From assembly GCA_033791605.1 (NCBI GenBank), contig JASJGJ010000008.1, forward strand, positions 33,915 through 97,914: a stretch of 64,000 bases of DNA. Reading direction: 5' to 3'. Each line of letters starts with the position of its first letter. The stretch's first letter is position 1. The stretch is from Porticoccus sp033791605. Lineage in GTDB: Bacteria; Pseudomonadota; Gammaproteobacteria; Pseudomonadales; Porticoccaceae. This document shows positions 53,515-63,177 of this stretch, piece after piece. The notes beneath the pieces were generated by a model, which searched no databases, was not told the origin of the DNA, and saw only the letters and a list, made by a program, of their open reading frames with translations. Position numbers and translations under genes: made by a program.

Positions 53515-54417
53515 TCAACCGCGGGGATGATGCTCAGCATGCAATGCTTTCATACGACTGCTCGCAATATGTGTATAAATTTGTGTGGTCGAGAGATCAC
53601 TATGCCCCAACAATAGCTGGACAACTCTCAAATCTGCCCCATGATTCAATAAATGCGTTGCAAAGGCATGACGCAGGGTGTGCGGTGAGACAGGCTTATC
53701 AATTTCCGCTTGCTGCGCATGCCGCTTCAAACGATGCCAAAAGGTTTGTCGTGTCATTTGTTGTGCTCGTGTACTGGGGAACAGCACATCACTTTGCACT
53801 TGATTTAATAATAGGGGCCGCGCTTCTTTTGTATATTTTTCCAACCAGCTCATGGACTCATCACCTAGGGGCACCAACCGTTCTTTGCTGCCCTTACCAA
53901 AAACCCGAACCACACCCTGACGAAGGTTTACCTGATGAAGCTTTAAACCCACCAACTCTGAGACTCTTAGCCCCGTAGCATAAAGAACCTCCAACATAGT
54001 GCGGTCGCGCAAACCCAAACAATCTTCAACATCTGGCGCGGCCAACAAAGCTTCCACATCAGACTCCGTCAAGCTTTTTGGTAGAGGACGACCTAATTTT
54101 GGGTTATCCACCAAGGCCGTAGGATCTTCCTGAATCCGGTTCTCCCGTAATAAATAACGGTAAAACCCTCTCAAACAAGATAGTTGCCGAGCCGTAGTGC
54201 GCGCAGTCAAACCTTGCTCAAAACGGTGCGATAAAAACCACTGTAGATTTTTTCCTGTCACGTCAAGAAAAGTAAGATGCTGCGGTTCGAGCCAGACTGC
54301 GAACCCTTTGAGATCTCGACCGTAAGAATCCAAGCTGTTTTGGCTTAACCCCTTTTCTACCCAGATAGCATCCAGATAATTCTCGATAAGCAGCTGATCA
54401 GCACTGTTAATAGGCAT
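53515..54417 (-). CDS. xerD: Site-specific tyrosine recombinase XerD
   Basis: One of the two dif-site recombinases that resolve chromosome dimers with XerC and FtsK, 300 residues. The N-terminal core-binding domain is complete (DAIWVEKGLSQNSLDSYGRD). Catalytic residues are in EVLYATGLRVSELVGL (Arg), HTLRHAFATHLLNHGADLR (HxLR) and LLGHSDLSTTQIYTHI (His and Tyr). Unlike the fragment at 41.8 kb this one is intact and core. dsbC lies downstream. Confidence 0.96.
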   Translation of the reverse strand: MPINSADQLLIENYLDAIWVEKGLSQNSLDSYGRDLKGFAVWLEPQHLTFLDVTGKNLQWFLSHRFEQGLTARTTARQLSCLRGFYRYLLRENRIQEDPTALVDNPKLGRPLPKSLTESDVEALLAAPDVEDCLGLRDRTMLEVLYATGLRVSELVGLKLHQVNLRQGVVRVFGKGSKERLVPLGDESMSWLEKYTKEARPLLLNQVQSDVLFPSTRAQQMTRQTFWHRLKRHAQQAEIDKPVSPHTLRHAFATHLLNHGADLRVVQLLLGHSDLSTTQIYTHIASSRMKALHAEHHPRG

Positions 54418-54556
54418 ACTGTACTCTAACGGCGCAAGATACTATGGGCAATGAGTAGGGAAAGATAAGTACCAGCGAACCCATGACTTATGGCACAACG
54501 TTAACTAGTTGCGCCATTTATTCTTCTACAAATCTTTCTCAATAACTTTTCTCCAT

Positions 54557-54587
54557 AAAAAAGGGCACCAACAAGTGGCGCCCTTTT
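54557..54587 (-). terminator. Terminator of the rpsP-rimM-trmD-rplS operon
   Basis: On the minus strand a 12-base stem with one wobble (AAAAGGGCGCCA / TGGTGCCCTTTT) around a 5-base loop, followed by more T, about 40 bases after rplS. It is a strong intrinsic terminator. Confidence 0.88.
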
Positions 54588-54625
54588 ACTCAACTGCTCT
54601 CCTTAAAATTTATTAAGGGATAAGC

Positions 54626-54982
54626 TTAGCCAAGTTTTTCCTTAATACGTGCTGCCCGACCGGACAATTCACGCAAATAGTAAAGCTTGGCTTGACGAAC
54701 ATCACCACGACGCTTAACGGTAACGCTGTCGACCAATGGGCTATAAGTCTGGAAAGTACGCTCAACACCAACACCATTAGATATTTTACGTACGGTGAAG
54801 GCTGAGTTCAGTGCGCGGTTACGCTTACCAATAACAACGCCTTCAAAGGCTTGTAGACGCTCACGAGTTCCTTCCTTTACTTTTACCTGAACGACAACGG
54901 TGTCGCCGGGTGAAAACGGGGGTAGCTCTTTGGACATCTGCTCCGCTTCAATGGCGGCGATAATTGGGTTTTTACTGCTCAT
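54626..54982 (-). CDS. rplS: 50S ribosomal protein L19
   Basis: Ribosomal protein bL19, 118 residues, at the 30S-50S interface. The family run FSPGDTVVVQVKVKEGTRERLQAFEGVVIGKRNR is present along with TVRKISNGVGVERTFQ and the C-terminal KLYYLRELSGRAARIKEKL. The start at 54982 has GAGGAG eight bases upstream. It is the last gene of the rpsP-rimM-trmD-rplS operon. Confidence 0.97.
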   Translation of the reverse strand: MSSKNPIIAAIEAEQMSKELPPFSPGDTVVVQVKVKEGTRERLQAFEGVVIGKRNRALNSAFTVRKISNGVGVERTFQTYSPLVDSVTVKRRGDVRQAKLYYLRELSGRAARIKEKLG

Positions 54983-55056
54983 GGTTTGCTCCTCAGCTTT
55001 TATCTGTTGGTGGCATGCCACCTTTTTGAGTAGCGTCGTACTGAGAGGAAAACAAT

Positions 55057-55806
55057 CTATTCGCTTTCATCAGCCGACTCCTTGACGACCTTGTCGAGTA
55101 TTTTCTGTTGCTCTTCACTGAGCTTCAGGCTTTTCAATAAATCCGGGCGTCTCTGCCAAGTTCTGCTCAATGACTGCTTCAGCCGCCATTGACGTATTTT
55201 TTCGTGATTGCCTGACAACAACACATCAGGCACTTTTAAATTTTCGTACTGCTCTGGCCTTGTGTAATGAGGGCAATCCAACAACCCCTCAGCAAAGGAG
55301 TCCTGCCCCGCTGAGTCCTCATGACCCAATGCACCCGGCAATTGTCGAATCAAAGCATCCAATATCACCATTGCGGGCAACTCACCACCGCTGAGAACAT
55401 AGTCACCAATAGACCATTCCTCATCCACTTCCAGCTGTATCAGCCGTTCATCTATACCTTCATAGCGGCCTGTGACCAATATTAGGTTTTGATGAGCAAC
55501 CAAGGTTTTTACACCACCTTGATCTAACACTCTGCCCTGAGGTGACAGGTAAATAACTGTTGCCTCGTGACCAATCCACTCTCGAGCCTCATTAATGGAC
55601 CGTCGAAGTGGCTCTATCATCATCACCATACCGGGGCCACCACCATAGGGTCTATGGTCTACCGACTGATGACGATCGCTGGTATGGGTTCTTGGATTAA
55701 ACAGTGCCACATCCAATAAGCCCTGTTTAATTGCTCGACTGCTGATACCGTATTCGGTCAATGCAGCAAACATTTCAGGAAACAGTGTGACCAGAGCTAC
55801 CTTCAT
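55057..55806 (-). CDS. trmD: tRNA (guanine37-N1)-methyltransferase TrmD
   Basis: SPOUT methyltransferase of 249 residues that methylates G37 next to the anticodon of certain tRNAs and keeps the reading frame. Visible are the N-terminal KVALVTLFPEMFAALTEYG, the DHRPYGGGPGMVMM loop, the knot with GRYEGIDERL, and DYVLSGGELPAMVILDA. The C-terminal domain includes HYTRPEQYENLKVPDVLLSG. The start at 55806 is taken from family N-termini. A longer in-frame extension upstream would overlap rimM's end and is unlikely. Confidence 0.96.
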   Translation of the reverse strand: MKVALVTLFPEMFAALTEYGISSRAIKQGLLDVALFNPRTHTSDRHQSVDHRPYGGGPGMVMMIEPLRRSINEAREWIGHEATVIYLSPQGRVLDQGGVKTLVAHQNLILVTGRYEGIDERLIQLEVDEEWSIGDYVLSGGELPAMVILDALIRQLPGALGHEDSAGQDSFAEGLLDCPHYTRPEQYENLKVPDVLLSGNHEKIRQWRLKQSLSRTWQRRPDLLKSLKLSEEQQKILDKVVKESADESE

Positions 55807-55863
55807 TGCCACACACCCCTTGCTGCTGTTGCCATAATGACCTGGCCAGCTGCTTTGCAACCG

Positions 55864-56418
55864 TTAAAACTCAGGGTCCCAGTCCACCAGAATTTCTCTG
55901 GTCTCAAGGTTAACGCCTAATACAAATTGTTCTGTGTAGGGAATCAATCGTTCTGCACGATCGAGGCTCTCGCTATCACCCTTTACCTCAAGCACATCAT
56001 TAGCACCCGTTTCCATTAGACTGGCAACGACGCCAAGCTGTACATTCCCCTGACAGGAAATAACCCTAAGGCCTTCAAGCTGGTGCCAGTAATAGTCACC
56101 TTGGTCTAATTCTGGAAATTGCGCTCGTTCAACGGCAACATCTTTCTGACAAAGCTGCCTGGCCACATCCCGATCATCAACACCAACAATATGAGCCAGC
56201 AAACCTTTGGTTGTGGCACGATACTGATCGATCTCAATTTCTCGCCAGCCATCTGACATTTTCAACCACCACGGTGGATACTGAAAGATATTTTCAGCAT
56301 GCTCGGTAGAAGAATAAATTCTCACCCAGCCTTTAACACCATGAACCGTGGTAATACGGCCGACAAAAACAGGGTCAACCGGAATGGAGCTGACAGGGAT
56401 AGGATCGGTAGAACTCAT
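55864..56418 (-). CDS. rimM: Ribosome maturation factor RimM
   Basis: A 16S processing factor for 30S head assembly, 184 residues, binding protein uS19. The N-terminal beta-barrel has FVGRITTVHGVKGWVRIYS and the C-terminal PRC-barrel has DYYWHQLEGLRVISCQGNVQ and LIPYTEQFVLGVNLETREI with final VDWDPEF. The ATG at 56418 is preferred to a TTG three codons upstream. It lies between rpsP and trmD. Confidence 0.95.
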   Translation of the reverse strand: MSSTDPIPVSSIPVDPVFVGRITTVHGVKGWVRIYSSTEHAENIFQYPPWWLKMSDGWREIEIDQYRATTKGLLAHIVGVDDRDVARQLCQKDVAVERAQFPELDQGDYYWHQLEGLRVISCQGNVQLGVVASLMETGANDVLEVKGDSESLDRAERLIPYTEQFVLGVNLETREILVDWDPEF

Positions 56419-56464
56419 CTCAGCCAAACAATGCTCTCAATCTAGTCGGTGCCATTAACCTAAA

Positions 56465-56713
56465 TTAGGCAGCAGCAGATGCTTCTTTCACCAATTGTGA
56501 AACGCGATCGGACATGCCTGCACCTTCACCAACCCAGTGCTGAATACGATCAACGTCAACACGCAGACGCTCTTCCTGTCCACGAGCAACGGGGTTGAAA
56601 AAACCAATGCGCTCTATATAGCGGCCATCACGAGACTTACGACTGTCAGTGACATGAATATGATAAAACGGGCGCTTTTTAGAGCCACCACGAGCCAAAC
56701 GAATTGTTACCAT
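56465..56713 (-). CDS. rpsP: 30S ribosomal protein S16
   Basis: Ribosomal protein bS16, 82 residues. It opens VTIRLARGGSKKRPFYHIHV and continues DSRKSRDGRYIERIGFFNPVA, both diagnostic. The ATG at 56713 has AGAAGAG upstream. It heads the rpsP-rimM-trmD-rplS operon, with ffh upstream on the same strand as in many gammaproteobacteria. Confidence 0.97.
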   Translation of the reverse strand: MVTIRLARGGSKKRPFYHIHVTDSRKSRDGRYIERIGFFNPVARGQEERLRVDVDRIQHWVGEGAGMSDRVSQLVKEASAAA

Positions 56714-56892
56714 GAAGCTTCTCTTCTTTATTAACTGTCTCAAATTACCGGCTGCCATCCCCATTTTTGGGACATAGCAGAATGCACGACAATAGCCGGG
56801 CATCTTCGAAGGCGCGGGATTATATCCAAAACATCTCGGCGTGTATAGCTTACAAACAGCCCTGAAACTGGATTAAATAGTCTCAGGCAAAC

Positions 56893-58290
56893 TCAAAAAG
56901 GAAATCTCCCACCACCTGGAGGGAGTCCACCCGGAGGCATGCCTCCACCCGGCATACCACCGGCCATTCCCTGCATCATGCGCTGCATGCCCTTACCCTT
57001 CATTTTCTTCATCATCTTACCCATCTGCTTGTGTTGCTTAAGTAGACGATTGAGATCCTGAAGTGTGGTGCCAGAGCCCACCGTAATCCGGCGTTTACGG
57101 GAACCGTTGAGGATGTCTGGATTGCTTCGTTCAGAGGGTGTCATAGAGTTGATAATGGACTCCATTCGGGAAAACTGTTTGCCCATATCAGACTTTTCAA
57201 CCATTTGAGCCATATTGCCCATACCCGGCAGCTTTTCCATCATGCTGGAGAAACCGCCCATATTATTCATTTGTTGCAGCTGATCACGCAGATCATTCAG
57301 ATCAAATTTCTTGCCCTTGGCAACTTTTTGGGCCAACTGTTCGGCTTTCTTCCGATCAACTTTTTGCTCCACCTCCTCGATTAGCGACATCACATCGCCC
57401 ATGCCGAGAATCCGTGACGCAATACGCTCTGGATGGAACGGCTCGAGGGCGTCAGTCTTCTCACCCACGCCCAAGAACTTGATCGGCTTACCCGTCACCT
57501 GCCGGACTGATAGCGCGGCCCCACCACGCGCATCGCCATCGACCTTGGTTAGGATTATCCCCGTCAGCGGCAATGCCTCTTTAAAGGCCTTAGCGGTAAC
57601 CACCGCATCCTGACCAATCATGGCGTCGATAACAAACAAGGTTTCTATAGGATTAACGGCTTTATGAAGCTGCTGAATTTCCTTCATCAGCTCTTCATCT
57701 ATATGAAGCCGGCCAGCTGTATCAACCAGCAATACATCCATAAATTTGGTTTTTGCCGACTGCACAGCACTCAGAGCGATATCAACCGGATTTTGGTCAG
57801 TAGAGCTCGGAAAGAATTCAACACCTACCTCAGCAGCTAATGTTTCCAACTGCTTAATCGCAGCAGGCCGGTACACATCCGCACTCACCACCATGACTTT
57901 TTTCTTGTGACGCTCAGTGAGGAATTTGGCTAACTTGGCAACAGAGGTCGTTTTACCAGCACCTTGCAAGCCAGCCATCAATATCACAGCAGGAGGCTGG
58001 GCTGCTAAATTAAGTTCCTCATTACTGTCACCCATGACATGCTCAAGTTCGGCTTGAACAATCTTAAGGAATTGCTGACCAGGATTAAGACTTTGACTAA
58101 CCTCTTGCCCTAGAGCGCGCTGCTTTACACCTTCAACAAAGGTTTTAACGACTGGCAATGCCACATCGGCTTCCAGTAGCGCCATACGCACTTCACGCAA
58201 GGTTTCCTGAATATTTTCATCGGTAAGGCTCGCCTTGCCAGAGATTTTTTTCAAGGAGTGGGATAAACGGTCACTCAGGTTTTCAAACAT
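56893..58290 (-). CDS. ffh: Signal recognition particle protein Ffh
   Basis: The GTPase of the signal recognition particle, 465 residues, which binds 4.5S RNA and nascent membrane proteins. The N domain is MFENLSDRLSHSLKKISGK, G1 is GLQGAGKTTSVAKLA, later elements are DTAGRLHIDEELM and TKVDGDARGGAALSV, and the Met-rich M domain ends KMMKKMKGKGMQRMMQGMAG then a Gly/Pro tail. I use MFENL at 58290. A Met two codons upstream is possible. Confidence 0.96.
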   Translation of the reverse strand: MFENLSDRLSHSLKKISGKASLTDENIQETLREVRMALLEADVALPVVKTFVEGVKQRALGQEVSQSLNPGQQFLKIVQAELEHVMGDSNEELNLAAQPPAVILMAGLQGAGKTTSVAKLAKFLTERHKKKVMVVSADVYRPAAIKQLETLAAEVGVEFFPSSTDQNPVDIALSAVQSAKTKFMDVLLVDTAGRLHIDEELMKEIQQLHKAVNPIETLFVIDAMIGQDAVVTAKAFKEALPLTGIILTKVDGDARGGAALSVRQVTGKPIKFLGVGEKTDALEPFHPERIASRILGMGDVMSLIEEVEQKVDRKKAEQLAQKVAKGKKFDLNDLRDQLQQMNNMGGFSSMMEKLPGMGNMAQMVEKSDMGKQFSRMESIINSMTPSERSNPDILNGSRKRRITVGSGTTLQDLNRLLKQHKQMGKMMKKMKGKGMQRMMQGMAGGMPGGGMPPGGLPPGGGRFPF

Positions 58291-58590
58291 CGCCATGGGA
58301 ATTCTGTCATCATAATGTCAATTTAGGGGATGAAGAGTATACCTGAAAGCACGGAATGGAATCCAAACCACTTCTACACCTTTCTCATGATTTTTATTAA
58401 CATCCACCAGCAAATCATAACAACAAAGGTTAATTCACTGGTGAATCGACAGAAGGTTGATAACGACCTCTTTTCGCCTAGCAGTATCTGTGACACACTT
58501 TACCTATAAAACAAGCTATCCCTGAAACATACTTCCCCTAAAATAGGTTATCTTTACAGCAAGTGGTCGTCATCAACGAATAACACATTT

Positions 58591-59382
58591 ATGTTAAGTG
58601 CCATTGCAGCTATTGCCCTTTATCTTTGCGCAACCTTTTATCAGGTTTTGCAGCTTCGCAAGCATCCTGAGCTAAAGGTTGCTTCGCTACAGCTAGTGGC
58701 GGCTATCGCCGTGGCTTTGCATGGTTATGCCAGTATGCAATGGGTCTTTACTGACAAAGGGCTGGATTTTGGGTTGCTCCCAATGACCACCGTGATTGTA
58801 TTTGCCATCAACCTCATCGTGCTAATCAGTAGTGTTCGCAAACCGGTGCACAACCTCTTTCTTGTACTGTTCCCGCTCGCCATACTTACCCTCACGGCAA
58901 CGATGTTAATTGGCAGTACAGGAACGTTGTGGGACTCCGTGTCCGCGCCAATCGGCATTCATATCTTTATCTCAATTCTAGCCTATAGCCTGATCACTAT
59001 TGCCGCTTTCCAGGCTTTATTGCTCGCTTTACAGAACTGGCGACTGCGTCATAAACGCTTAGGCCACTTTCTGCAAACAATACCGCCCCTACAAACCATG
59101 GAATCTCTTTTATTTGAAGTACTGTGGGCTGGATTTGGACTACTCACTTTATCTCTAGCGACGGGGTTTCTATTTTTTGAAGATTTTTTTGCTCAGCATC
59201 TAGCTCATAAAACAGTGTTTTCACTCTTCGCTTGGGTATTTTTTGCCATTCTACTTTGGGGTCGTCACGTGAAAGGTTGGCGGGGAAATACCGCTATTCG
59301 CTGGACGTTAATTGGCTTCAGCGCAATGGCTCTTGCCTACTGGGGAAGTAAATTTGTCTTTGAAGTAATTATTGGCACCTAA
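58591..59382 (+). CDS. CcsA/YpjD-like cytochrome c assembly membrane protein
   Basis: A 263-residue integral membrane protein with eight hydrophobic helices, of the cytochrome c assembly (CcsA/CcmC) superfamily and most like the YpjD group beside ffh. Helices include AIAAIALYLCATFYQVLQL, ILAYSLITIAAFQALLLAL and LLTLSLATGFLFFEDFF. The tryptophan-rich haem-handling motif WGxxWxWD of true CcsA/CcmC is not evident. The gene is divergent from ffh and precedes the CNNM transporter gene, the E. coli ypjD-yfjD order. Confidence 0.85.
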   Translation: MLSAIAAIALYLCATFYQVLQLRKHPELKVASLQLVAAIAVALHGYASMQWVFTDKGLDFGLLPMTTVIVFAINLIVLISSVRKPVHNLFLVLFPLAILTLTATMLIGSTGTLWDSVSAPIGIHIFISILAYSLITIAAFQALLLALQNWRLRHKRLGHFLQTIPPLQTMESLLFEVLWAGFGLLTLSLATGFLFFEDFFAQHLAHKTVFSLFAWVFFAILLWGRHVKGWRGNTAIRWTLIGFSAMALAYWGSKFVFEVIIGT

Positions 59383-59554
59383 CCCAACCTAGAAACCCAA
59401 CATCGCAATCCAACCTTACGGCCCTAATCTCTGGGCGACATCATTCAAACAATAGAGTCCAAAATACAAAAAATTTGCTATCAAGAAGGCTTGCCAATTA
59501 CAGCAAACTTCTTCAACATGTCCGACCCAATAAAAATATGAGGTTTTTCCTCCT

Positions 59555-60856
59555 TTGGACGTTGCACCTCTCTGGCTGCTATTCGGTATACTTGGCGGCC
59601 TACTTTTATTATCGGCATTCTTTTCCAGCTCTGAAACGGCAATGATGTCTTTGAACCGTTATCGGCTGAAGCATCTGCGCAAAAAACATCGTGGCGCCCG
59701 CCAAGCATATAAACTCTTAAAACGACCCGATCGACTTATTGGCATTATTTTAATTGGCAATAATTTAGTCAACATCCTCGCCTCAGCTATCGCTACTGTC
59801 GTTGCTATACGCCTCTATGGTGATGCAGGTATATTTATTGCCACGTTACTACTTACCCTCGCAATACTTATCTTTTCTGAAGTTACACCGAAAACCGTTG
59901 CCGCTCTGCACCCAGAGGGCATCGCATTCACTGCGAGCTATATCCTTCTACCACTTTTGACCCTGTTTTACCCTTTCGTATGGTTGGTTAATCACGTATC
60001 CAACGGTTTGCTTCGAATGTTTGGAATTAACACCAACAAGGGCCGGGATGACGGCCTTAGTAAAGATGAAATTCGCACGGTGGTGGATGTCTCCAGCCAA
60101 AAAATACCTGAACACCAAGACATGCTCATCAATATTTTGGATCTGGAAAAAGTGAGCGTGAATGACATCATGGTGCCTCGCAATGAGATAATAGGGCTAA
60201 ACCTAGATGAAGATATCGACGCCCTACTAAACACCATCATCAATTGCGGCTATACCCGCCTGCCGGTTTACCGAGGCAACATCAATCAGGTTGAAGGTTT
60301 TCTTCATATGAAAAATGTTGCCCGACTATTACGTAGCGGCGGGGAAGGCTTAACCAAAGAAGCCATCAAACGATTTTCTCGTGAACCCTATTTTGTACCG
60401 GAAAACACCCCGCTTAACAAACAGCTATTAAACTTCCGCCTTGTTCGCCGGCGACTTGGCTTGGTGGTGGATGAATATGGTGAGGTTGAAGGACTTGTCA
60501 CCCTAGAAGATATTCTTGAAGAAATTGTGGGTGATTTCACCACAAACAAAGCAGAGGATGAACAGGAAGAAATTGTTGAACTTGAGCACAAAATGTTTGA
60601 AATTGACGGTTCTGCAACCATTCGAGACATCAACAAAGCCAACGACTGGAATCTTCCAACAGATGGTCCAAAAACAATTAACGGGCTAGTTTTAGAGTAC
60701 CTAGAAAACATTCCTGACGGCAATGTCACCTTCACCATAGGGCATTATCGCTTTGAAACCTTAACACTAAGCGGCAATAAAATAGCTAGGCTCAAAGTGA
60801 AACGCTTGCTAATAGATAACGGCTCCAATAAAGACGATGACGAAGAGGAAAACTAA
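59555..60856 (+). CDS. CNNM/CorC family transporter (YfjD-like)
   Basis: A 433-residue membrane protein of the hemolysin C/CorC-CNNM family, linked to magnesium or cobalt homeostasis. The CNNM transmembrane domain runs from about 5 to 175 (FFSSSETAMMSLNRYRLKHL, LIGNNLVNILASA, SEVTPKTVAA). Two CBS domains follow (about 195-325; VSVNDIMVPRNEIIGL and VVDEYGEVEGLVTLEDILEE) and a CorC_HlyC domain ends the protein. The start is a TTG, since the only nearby ATG at 59538 is in another frame. It follows the YpjD-like gene. Confidence 0.92.
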   Translation: MDVAPLWLLFGILGGLLLLSAFFSSSETAMMSLNRYRLKHLRKKHRGARQAYKLLKRPDRLIGIILIGNNLVNILASAIATVVAIRLYGDAGIFIATLLLTLAILIFSEVTPKTVAALHPEGIAFTASYILLPLLTLFYPFVWLVNHVSNGLLRMFGINTNKGRDDGLSKDEIRTVVDVSSQKIPEHQDMLINILDLEKVSVNDIMVPRNEIIGLNLDEDIDALLNTIINCGYTRLPVYRGNINQVEGFLHMKNVARLLRSGGEGLTKEAIKRFSREPYFVPENTPLNKQLLNFRLVRRRLGLVVDEYGEVEGLVTLEDILEEIVGDFTTNKAEDEQEEIVELEHKMFEIDGSATIRDINKANDWNLPTDGPKTINGLVLEYLENIPDGNVTFTIGHYRFETLTLSGNKIARLKVKRLLIDNGSNKDDDEEEN

Positions 60857-60911
60857 CAATCAGGGTTAAACATAAACCATTTCAATTATCACCAGCCACA
60901 CATACACCCCA

Positions 60912-61094
60912 TTATGCAAAAGGATTGTTCTTTCTAGACCGTTCAGCTGATTTTGAAATCACATCCATACGTTCATCATCCTCCATCAGCAACCACTCTC
61001 TAATCTCCTTTGCGGTACGATAACAACCAATACAAAGCTCTTCCTCATTCATTGAGCAAATTGAAACGCAGGGAGATGGGACAATGCCAGTCAT
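60912..61094 (-). CDS. DUF1289 family Cys-rich protein
   Basis: A 60-residue DUF1289 protein with the signature SPCVSICSMNEEELCIGCYR then TAKEIREW, holding four Cys in a C-x3-C-x7-C-x2-C arrangement likely to bind zinc or iron. The ATG at 61094 is chosen over a TTG four codons earlier. Family function is unknown. It is convergent with the CNNM gene. Confidence 0.88.
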   Translation of the reverse strand: MTGIVPSPCVSICSMNEEELCIGCYRTAKEIREWLLMEDDERMDVISKSAERSRKNNPFA

Positions 61095-61256
61095 ATTTTT
61101 TTCCAATAATGGTGGTCAATACTAGCCACATTGATAGTGACTGTTATGTTGTTAATGATAATCTCAATGAAATAAACACTAAGCTTTTCAAATTATCGAA
61201 CGAATTGGTCATAGGTTCAACCACTCACAACTTGAGACAAGCCTAGAATTTGACTC

Positions 61257-61874
61257 CTAGTCGTCAATATCAAGCCTTAAGTCAACCCTGTCGGGATAAT
61301 GAAGTTCAATACCCGCATTAAGTGTTAAATTGAGGAAATCTGTTAAAACAACCAAGGAAAACCCCCAAATTCTATAGCCCTGGTAAATATAACAGGGCAT
61401 TCTCAAACTGTAATCGGGGCCAACAAAACGGTCCACCGTCAAATTAGATCGGTCCAAAAGATACCGCAGTGGCACGTCAAATACTGCATCTAACTCATCA
61501 GGATTAGCCCTAAGAGACAAACCAGGAGGGATTACGCCCACATAAGGCCTGACTCGCATACTGTGACGAGTGAAGTTTGCGGGAAGGCTACCAATCACCT
61601 GAACACTGCTTGGATGTAAACCAATTTCTTCCTCCGTTTCACGAAGAGCTGTCATTAATAAATCTGCGTCATCCTCCTCCCATTTCCCGCCAGGGAACGC
61701 AACTTCCCCTCGATGAGAATTCAGGTGTTCAGCACGCTTCGTCAGAATAATTTTTGGATCATTAGGATCATTCACTAACACCAGCAAAATGGCAGCCTCC
61801 CCCATTTCGTCATCGACAGGCAATGATCGCTCAACAGGCAAGTATGCCAATTGTTCTGTAATCAACCTCAACAT
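61257..61874 (-). CDS. Nudix hydrolase, CoA pyrophosphatase type (NudL-like)
   Basis: A Nudix enzyme of 205 residues likely to cleave coenzyme A or its esters to phosphopantetheine and 3',5'-ADP. The Nudix box reads GGKWEEDDADLLMTALRETEEEIGL in two parts, fitting GX5EX7REUXEEXGU with a few extra residues as in the NudL group. The CoA-specific upstream run LTKRAEHLNSHRGEVAFPGG is intact. It is divergent from another Nudix gene. Confidence 0.9.
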   Translation of the reverse strand: MLRLITEQLAYLPVERSLPVDDEMGEAAILLVLVNDPNDPKIILTKRAEHLNSHRGEVAFPGGKWEEDDADLLMTALRETEEEIGLHPSSVQVIGSLPANFTRHSMRVRPYVGVIPPGLSLRANPDELDAVFDVPLRYLLDRSNLTVDRFVGPDYSLRMPCYIYQGYRIWGFSLVVLTDFLNLTLNAGIELHYPDRVDLRLDIDD

Positions 61875-61944
61875 AACTATCTCACCTTACGTTTATATAT
61901 ATACTGACGCTATCGACAAATTTTTCAATATTACAGTGTGATTT

Positions 61945-62496
61945 ATGAAATTTTGTAGTCAATGCGGCAACCCCGTAAACTTGAAGATGCCCGATGGTGA
62001 TAACCGCGAACGGCACGTTTGCGACCACTGCGATACGATCCACTACCAGAATCCACGCATTATTGCTGGATGTATACCAGTTTTAGATGACAAGGTGTTG
62101 TTATGCCGGCGAGCTATTGAGCCACGCCTAGGACTATGGACTCTGCCTGCTGGATTCATGGAGAACGGAGAAACCTCCCTACAAGGCGCACTACGAGAAT
62201 GTGAGGAGGAAGCCAATGCCCGCATTGACAACCCAAGGCTTAGTGGTATTTTTGATATCCCCCATATCAATCAAGTTTACATGTTTTACCGGGGAGCAAT
62301 GAGCGACGTCAACTTTAGCCCCGGCATTGAGTCTTTAGAAGTAGCTCTATTTTATGAACACGAAATCCCTTGGCACGAGCTTGCTTTTCCCGTTATAGAA
62401 CTTGCACTTCGCCACCACTTTGAAGATATGAAAGCGAGCCAAGTTGAAGTAAGAACAGGCACCATTACTCGATCCTGGAAAAATTTGAAAAGCTGA
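61945..62496 (+). CDS. Nudix hydrolase with N-terminal zinc ribbon
   Basis: A 183-residue Nudix protein with an N-terminal zinc ribbon (FCSQCGNPV ... HVCDHCDTI, two CxxC pairs). The Nudix box is GFMENGETSLQGALRECEEE and then AN. This architecture matches short NudC-like or ADP-ribose/NADH pyrophosphatase relatives, but the length is below NudC (about 257), so the substrate is uncertain. It is divergent from the NudL-like gene. Confidence 0.88.
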   Translation: MKFCSQCGNPVNLKMPDGDNRERHVCDHCDTIHYQNPRIIAGCIPVLDDKVLLCRRAIEPRLGLWTLPAGFMENGETSLQGALRECEEEANARIDNPRLSGIFDIPHINQVYMFYRGAMSDVNFSPGIESLEVALFYEHEIPWHELAFPVIELALRHHFEDMKASQVEVRTGTITRSWKNLKS

Positions 62497-62507
62497 CGCT
62501 CAGGACT

Positions 62508-62825
62508 TCAGAAAGGAATTTTCACCAACTGCAATACATCATAGGCGGGTTCTTCATAGGGGTGGGCCTCCAATAAAGCGTGAATGGCATCTCGAATCAA
62601 CTCATCCTGACAAACCAACTCAACACGGTATTCCCTTACTTGCTCTAATAGGTGTTCTTTACCCTGAAAAGGTGAACTCCCAGGCAAAGGACGAAACTGA
62701 CCACCACCTAACACTTGCCAGCAGCATTGATCGTAATGTCCAATTCTACCAGCACCAGCCTCAAATACGGCCCTCTTAACTACCTCCAAATGACTTTCTG
62801 GGACGAAAAATACTAACTTATACAT
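62508..62825 (-). CDS. YqfO/NIF3-like C-terminal domain protein
   Basis: A 105-residue protein of the YqfO-type group, the domain found inserted in bacterial NIF3 proteins and related in fold to CutA. The core is LVFFVPESHLEVVKRAVFEAGAG and GHYDQCCWQVLGGGQFRPLPGS, and it ends in HPYEEPAYDVLQL. The function is unknown. It is convergent with the zinc-ribbon Nudix gene. Confidence 0.88.
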   Translation of the reverse strand: MYKLVFFVPESHLEVVKRAVFEAGAGRIGHYDQCCWQVLGGGQFRPLPGSSPFQGKEHLLEQVREYRVELVCQDELIRDAIHALLEAHPYEEPAYDVLQLVKIPF

Positions 62826-63177
62826 ATGATCTCTTCTCTTATCCTCTATGTCGTTACAGACAGCTACCTTTATCTTCTTAACAACGAAATTTCGATGATA
62901 TCTTCCTCAGACAAAGGACGGATTATCAACAGACAATAAACGTACTTCCTCAAAAATAAAACATTAAACTTGCCACCATTACCGAACCAACTCTATATTC
63001 GTAAAACCACTTATATAACGGTTAATCCAAGCAAGCTAGGTAAAAACTTCTGCGATTGTCCTGAATCAATTAATACCCCACAAACCAACACATTACACTC
63101 TATGGTTATTGCTTATTTCTGCGACATAACTGATAATGATTATCATTTGTACACGGAGATATCCACGGTTTATCCCT
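62826..63177. other. Promoter region of feoAB
   Basis: A 350-base stretch without a supported gene. A short frame at 62970-63177 lacks any RBS. The useful feature is the Fur box at 63132-63150, just upstream of feoA. Confidence 0.6.
63132..63150 (+). promoter_or_regulatory. Fur box upstream of feoA
   Basis: GATAATGATTATCATTTGT matches the 19-base Fur consensus GATAATGATAATCATTATC at 15 positions, including the whole left half. It lies 28 bases before the feoA start and predicts iron repression of feoAB. Confidence 0.82.

Noticed and set aside
53496..53978. A 160-codon + strand frame overlapping xerD
   Set aside because: It lies wholly within the antisense of xerD, whose catalytic motifs are intact. 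The frame has no family features.
62970..63177. A 74-codon + frame upstream of feoA
   Set aside because: It covers the Fur box and the feoA start region, has no RBS and no recognisable sequence.
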